Source: a virus
DNA length: 32,241 bases
Strand: one strand, 5' to 3'
Virus record (IMG/VR): IMGVR_UViG_3300049432_000023
Location: 1 to 32,241 of that record
The position numbers were made by a program, and so were the translations under genes. Shown here piece after piece: positions 29,874-32,241 of the stretch; the stretch's first letter is position 1; every line of letters begins with the position of its first letter. The notes beneath the pieces were generated by a model. That model saw only the letters and a program-made list of their open reading frames with translations, did not search any database and was not told the origin of the DNA.

Positions 29874-30544
29874 GTACCGAGGACGCAAAGGGGAATCACC
29901 ACGGCGAGGACGGCAGGTTCGTCAGCCCGCACCAGTTTGAGCGCGACCAGGACGAACATGCGAGGGAGCACGACGAGGAGAGGGCTACTGCCGAGAAGAC
30001 GGCCCAACGACTGGAGCGTGAGGTAGAGCAGACCGCTCGGCGTTTGGAGCGGGTGGTTGAAGAGACGGCAGCGAGGATCGAGAGGAGCGTCCAGGCTGCG
30101 CTCGCGGCGGTCGCGGAGACGGCACGGGTCCACGCCGAGGCCCACTCCAAGGAGCACCTTGCCCACGAGCGTGTCCACTCGGTCGAGGCGGATCAGGTGT
30201 ACAGAGCCGAGGCTCAGCAGCAAGCCCGGGACAAGGTGCAGGCCGACGCCCTGGCCGAGTACAAGAAGGCGAACAACGAGTGGAGCGGGACGGTTCGGGA
30301 GCTGACCGCGAACTTCCCGCAGCGCGTCGAACAGGACGCGAAGTTCGCTGCGATCGAAAAGGATCTCAGAACGAACACCTCTTCCATCGCCGATCTCCGA
30401 GAGGTCGTCCTCAAGGAGTTCTCGCAGCAGGGCGGCAGGAGCGCGGGTATCAGCTCCACGGCCAAGGCCGGCTACTCGATCCTGGCTGCGGCCGGACTGA
30501 TCCTCGGTCTCATCGCCACGGTCATCGCGTTGACAAGGAGGTAG
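29870..30544 (+). CDS. Coiled-coil protein with C-terminal membrane anchor
   Basis: TTG start sharing TTGA with the endolysin stop; 224 residues. Residues about 25-165 are a long Glu/Arg/Ala-rich coiled coil (REVEQTARRLERVVEETAARI and similar). A C-terminal transmembrane segment follows (YSILAAAGLILGLIATVIAL) and a final TRR. Located between endolysin and holin, it is likely part of the lysis cassette, perhaps an accessory holin or a membrane tether. Spanins are not expected in a Gram-positive host. Confidence 0.65.
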   Translation: MSTEDAKGNHHGEDGRFVSPHQFERDQDEHAREHDEERATAEKTAQRLEREVEQTARRLERVVEETAARIERSVQAALAAVAETARVHAEAHSKEHLAHERVHSVEADQVYRAEAQQQARDKVQADALAEYKKANNEWSGTVRELTANFPQRVEQDAKFAAIEKDLRTNTSSIADLREVVLKEFSQQGGRSAGISSTAKAGYSILAAAGLILGLIATVIALTRR

Positions 30545-30548
30545 GAGC

Positions 30549-30884
30549 ATGGACACTGGACAGGTAGCACTCACCCTCGGCTTCGTGGCGCTCGCCATCG
30601 AAGTCATCATCGCCAACATCCGCCACCTCTTGGACGTCACCGACCGGGCACCGAAGATCCTGTACGGATTGCTCGCCATCGGACTCGGGCTGGTGTCGGC
30701 GTTCGCGTTCGGCATCAACGCTTTCGCCCACGACGGCCCCGTGACTCATCTGGGGGATGTGTGGGGACGGACGCTCACGGGCCTCGTCGCGGCTGGCGGC
30801 TCGCACGTCGTCCACGTCTTCCTCTCGCGGGTGTCCCCCGGTGCCCCGACGACGAAGGGCGTGAAGCCGCGGCCCAAAGGCTGA
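30549..30884 (+). CDS. Holin
   Basis: ATG with AAGGAGGT (30535-30542); 111 residues. Hydrophobic segments at about 6-24 (VALTLGFVALAIEVIIANI), 38-60 (ILYGLLAIGLGLVSAFAF) and a weaker one at 75-93. The C-terminus is basic (TTKGVKPRPKG). Size, membrane pattern and location after the endolysin fit a phage holin that opens the membrane at lysis. Confidence 0.75.
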   Translation: MDTGQVALTLGFVALAIEVIIANIRHLLDVTDRAPKILYGLLAIGLGLVSAFAFGINAFAHDGPVTHLGDVWGRTLTGLVAAGGSHVVHVFLSRVSPGAPTTKGVKPRPKG

Positions 30885-30885
30885 C

Positions 30886-31467
30886 GTGAACCGTAACGAG
30901 GAAATCGTTCGCCTTTACCGGGACGAGGGTCTGACCCAAGCCCTGATCGGAGAGCGATTCGGCATCACGGAGTCCCGCGTGTGCCAGATTCTCGTGAGCA
31001 TGGGCCTCGGTGGTTTGAGAAGTGAGAGACGCGCACGAGAACAAGCGTTGGAGGCCGCACGGTGTATCGAGGCTGAGGAGACCAGGAGAACTGAGCGGAG
31101 GCAGGACGACGAGGTTCTGACCTCCATGTGGCTGGCCGGCGCGTCTACGGCAGAGATCGGCAAGCGTTTCAACATCGACCGCAGCGTCGTCGGACGACGG
31201 GCGAAGACCCTCGGACTGCCTCAGCGGACTCGCGGCGGGTGGGGGTCCTCAAGGGAACGGCGGGACGGGGCAGACGACGGGGCCATGCCATCGAAGATCA
31301 CGGACGTTCTCGCCGAACGGGAGATTGCAGCGGTGGTGGACGCTGCGCGTTGTCTGTGTGGCGGTGAGGTCGTGGAAAGGTGCGGCTGGTGCTCTCTCCG
31401 CTTGTGCGAAGACTGCGCTCGCATGACGAGTAGCGGTATCCGCTGCGGAGGATGCGTGGCGGCGTGA
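30886..31467 (+). CDS. Protein with two HTH domains and a C-terminal zinc module
   Basis: GTG two bases after the holin stop; 193 residues. HTH 1 (about 4-41: IVRLYRDEGLTQALIGERFG, then ITESRVCQILVSMGL) and HTH 2 (about 75-112: LTSMWLAGASTAEIGKRFNI, then DRSVVGRRAKTLGL) are sigma-region-4 or resolvase-like. The C-terminus has CLCGG, CGWC, CEDC and CGGC (156-190), a cross-brace-like double zinc fold. It is probably a DNA-binding regulator. The combination of domains is unusual and does not match a family I know. Confidence 0.7.
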   Translation: MNRNEEIVRLYRDEGLTQALIGERFGITESRVCQILVSMGLGGLRSERRAREQALEAARCIEAEETRRTERRQDDEVLTSMWLAGASTAEIGKRFNIDRSVVGRRAKTLGLPQRTRGGWGSSRERRDGADDGAMPSKITDVLAEREIAAVVDAARCLCGGEVVERCGWCSLRLCEDCARMTSSGIRCGGCVAA

Positions 31468-31488
31468 AGGACGGGAAGGTCCCCTGAC

Positions 31489-31599
31489 GTGCTCGACCTC
31501 AAGCTCCTCGCCGACGCCATCCGGGAGGTAGGCGACAAGATCCTCGTGAAGCTGGACGAGATCGCATCCACGCTTGAACAGATCAGGGACGGCAGGTAG
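31489..31599 (+). CDS. 36-residue helical protein
   Basis: GTG with GGAAGG (31474-31479); reads LDLKLLADAIREVGDKILVK and continues LDEIASTLEQIRDGR. A single amphipathic, possibly coiled-coil helix. Last protein gene before the tRNA cluster. Function unknown. Confidence 0.5.
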   Translation: MLDLKLLADAIREVGDKILVKLDEIASTLEQIRDGR

Positions 31600-31608
31600 A
31601 CTCACCCT

Positions 31609-31683
31609 CGCACCGTGGAGCAGGCCGGTCAGCTCGCCGGGCTCATAACCCGGAGGTCGTGGGTTCGAATCCCACCGGTGCAA
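31609..31683 (+). tRNA. tRNA-Met(CAT), initiator type
   Basis: The cloverleaf is complete: acceptor CGCACCG/CGGTGCA, D stem GAGC/GCTC, anticodon stem CCGGG/CCCGG with loop CTCATAA, T stem GTGGG/CCCAC with loop TTCGAAT, discriminator A. Three initiator marks are present: C1-A72 mismatch (31609 with 31682), three G-C pairs flanking the anticodon loop (GGG/CCC), and A11-U24 in the D stem. The anticodon loop is the same as in bacterial tRNA-fMet. CCA is not encoded. Confidence 0.9.
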
Positions 31684-31732
31684 CGATATGACACTCCGAA
31701 GTCGATCATCGGCGTAAGACGTTCCTCCCCCT

Positions 31733-31818
31733 GGAGGGGCTAGCCGACAGACGGCGACGGCACCTGTTTCGAAAACAGACGAGCGCAAGCCTTGAGAGTT
31801 CGACCCTCTCCCCCTCCG
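31733..31818 (+). tRNA. tRNA-Ser(CGA)
   Basis: Acceptor GGAGGGG pairs with CCCCTCC, discriminator G as in serine tRNAs, loop TTCGAAA with anticodon CGA, long variable arm, T arm GAGAG/CTCTC with loop TTCGACC. One pair at the base of the anticodon stem (C27-A43) is mismatched. It would read UCG codons, common in this GC-rich genome. CCA is not encoded. Confidence 0.9.
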
Positions 31819-31822
31819 CTTC

Positions 31823-31909
31823 GGAAGCGTCGCCGTGCGGCCAAGGCACCCCGACTGCTAATCGGGCAGGGGCTACGGTCCCTCGCAGGTTCGACTCCTG
31901 CCGCTTCCG
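31823..31909 (+). tRNA. tRNA-Ser(GCT)
   Basis: Acceptor GGAAGCG/CGCTTCC, discriminator G, anticodon stem CCCGA/TCGGG with loop CTGCTAA (anticodon GCT), long variable arm with a GGGG/TCCC stem, T arm GCAGG/CCTGC. It reads AGC and AGU. Only four bases separate it from tRNA-Ser(CGA), so the pair is likely one transcript. Confidence 0.9.
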
Positions 31910-31930
31910 CAAGTAGTCCCGCACGGCCCC

Positions 31931-31973
31931 ACGAACGGCCCTCACCTTCGGGTGGGGGCTCGTTCTTCGTTTC
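31931..31973 (+). terminator. Rho-independent terminator after the late operon
   Basis: GGCCCTCACC, loop TTCG and GGTGGGGGCT form a strong stem (two G-T pairs) extended by GAAC/GTTC with one bulge, followed by a T-rich TTCTTCGTTTC. It closes the rightward virion-lysis-tRNA transcription unit. Confidence 0.75.
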
Positions 31974-32041
31974 AGGACCCCCCTACGTTGGCTCAGAACG
32001 GCCCGTAGCGCCACGGAGACGGGTTCCCTGGTGTCCTGGGG

Positions 32042-32173
32042 CTACAGGGGCCGAGGATGCCAGACGTTCGCTCCCTTGCGGTTGTTGCAGGGCTGGCAAG
32101 CAGCAACGAGGTTGGAGGTCCGATTCGAGCCGCCGAGGGCGAGTGCCCGCTTCTCGGTGGAGAGCCTGTTCAT
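32042..32173 (-). CDS. HNH-like fragment, convergent with the late operon
   Basis: Minus-strand ATG 32173 has AAGGG five bases upstream and gives 43 residues: MNRLSTEKRALALGGSNRTS then NLVAACQPCNNRKGANVW. GGSNxxxNLVxxCxxCNxxKG is the second half of an HNH nuclease. The N-terminal zinc half and the DH catalytic pair are missing; a TGA lies upstream in frame. It is either a decayed homing-type nuclease or a small zinc protein derived from one. Confidence 0.55.
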   Translation of the reverse strand: MNRLSTEKRALALGGSNRTSNLVAACQPCNNRKGANVWHPRPL

Positions 32174-32180
32174 ACTGACC

Positions 32181-32209
32181 CTTATGCTTGAGCGACCTCA
32201 CGTAGTCAA
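32181..32209 (-). promoter_or_regulatory. Minus-strand promoter candidate for the HNH-like gene
   Basis: On the minus strand TTGACT (32209-32204), 17 bases, then CATAAG (32186-32181, 4 of 6 matches to the consensus). The predicted start is at about 32173-32174, at the ATG of the HNH-like gene. The remaining bases to the window end hold nothing further that I recognise. Confidence 0.45.
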
Positions 32210-32241
32210 GGCCCAGGCGTTATATTGGACCTCCCAAAACC

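Noticed and set aside
30529-30560. TTGACA before the holin gene as a promoter
   Set aside because: A -35 match occurs at the end of the preceding gene, but no -10-like hexamer lies 16-18 bases downstream.
1-32241. CRISPR array, insertion sequence or integrase/attachment site
   Set aside because: No regular spaced repeats, no transposase motifs, no tyrosine or serine recombinase. Integrative life style cannot be judged from this window.

Overview
The window is most of the genome of a tailed double-stranded DNA phage with a long non-contractile tail (siphovirus). It is GC-rich and tightly packed. Almost everything is on the plus strand and about twenty neighbouring genes share 4-bp ATGA or GTGA stop-start overlaps. 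GTG starts are as frequent as ATG. An M15 peptidase endolysin, a P22-type coat protein, a terminase small subunit beginning MGSRGPVPK and high-GC codon use point to a phage of a high-GC Gram-positive host, probably an actinobacterium. The host is inference. No integrase, replication gene or CRISPR array is present.

Layout. (1) 1-4877: accessory arm of very small genes, most encoding CxxC-type zinc-binding proteins. Inside it is a two-gene minus-strand operon (3611-4053: zinc protein plus helix-turn-helix protein) behind a near-consensus promoter. Several genes here have apparent frame breaks. (2) 4887-5911: a plus-strand promoter, a C2H2-like protein, a secreted lysozyme-fold protein whose only available start is CTG, and a small hydrophobic protein. 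(3) 5931-9863: tail-fibre/receptor-binding genes, including a duplicated C-terminal domain. (4) 9860-10476: HNH endonuclease and a non-coding repeat-rich region, probably the cos packaging site. (5) 10477-16203: terminase small and large subunits, portal, MuF-like protein, scaffold, major capsid protein. (6) 16211-19344: an inserted sugar cassette (GT-A glycosyltransferase, SAM methyltransferase, GT32-like and Stealth-like sugar transferases, two small ORFs). (7) 19337-28742: neck proteins, tail tube, tail assembly chaperones with a -1 frameshift, tape measure, two large tail-tip proteins. (8) 28754-31599: small proteins, endolysin, coiled-coil membrane protein, holin, and a double-HTH zinc protein. 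(9) 31609-31973: three tRNA genes (an initiator-type tRNA-Met, Ser-CGA, Ser-GCT) and a strong terminator. (10) a short convergent HNH-like fragment to the window end.

Regions 3-7 encode the virion. The terminase pair with HNH cuts and packages DNA at the proposed cos site, and the scaffold and MuF protein shape the P22-like head. The neck genes join it to a tail of roughly 100 nm, inferred from the 695-residue tape measure. The sugar cassette sits between capsid and neck genes, so its probable target is the virion or the host surface. The most unusual features are the phage-borne initiator tRNA, the zinc-protein cluster, the sugar cassette, the CTG-started secreted lysozyme-like protein, and three promoter-like sites whose predicted transcription starts fall on or next to a start codon.
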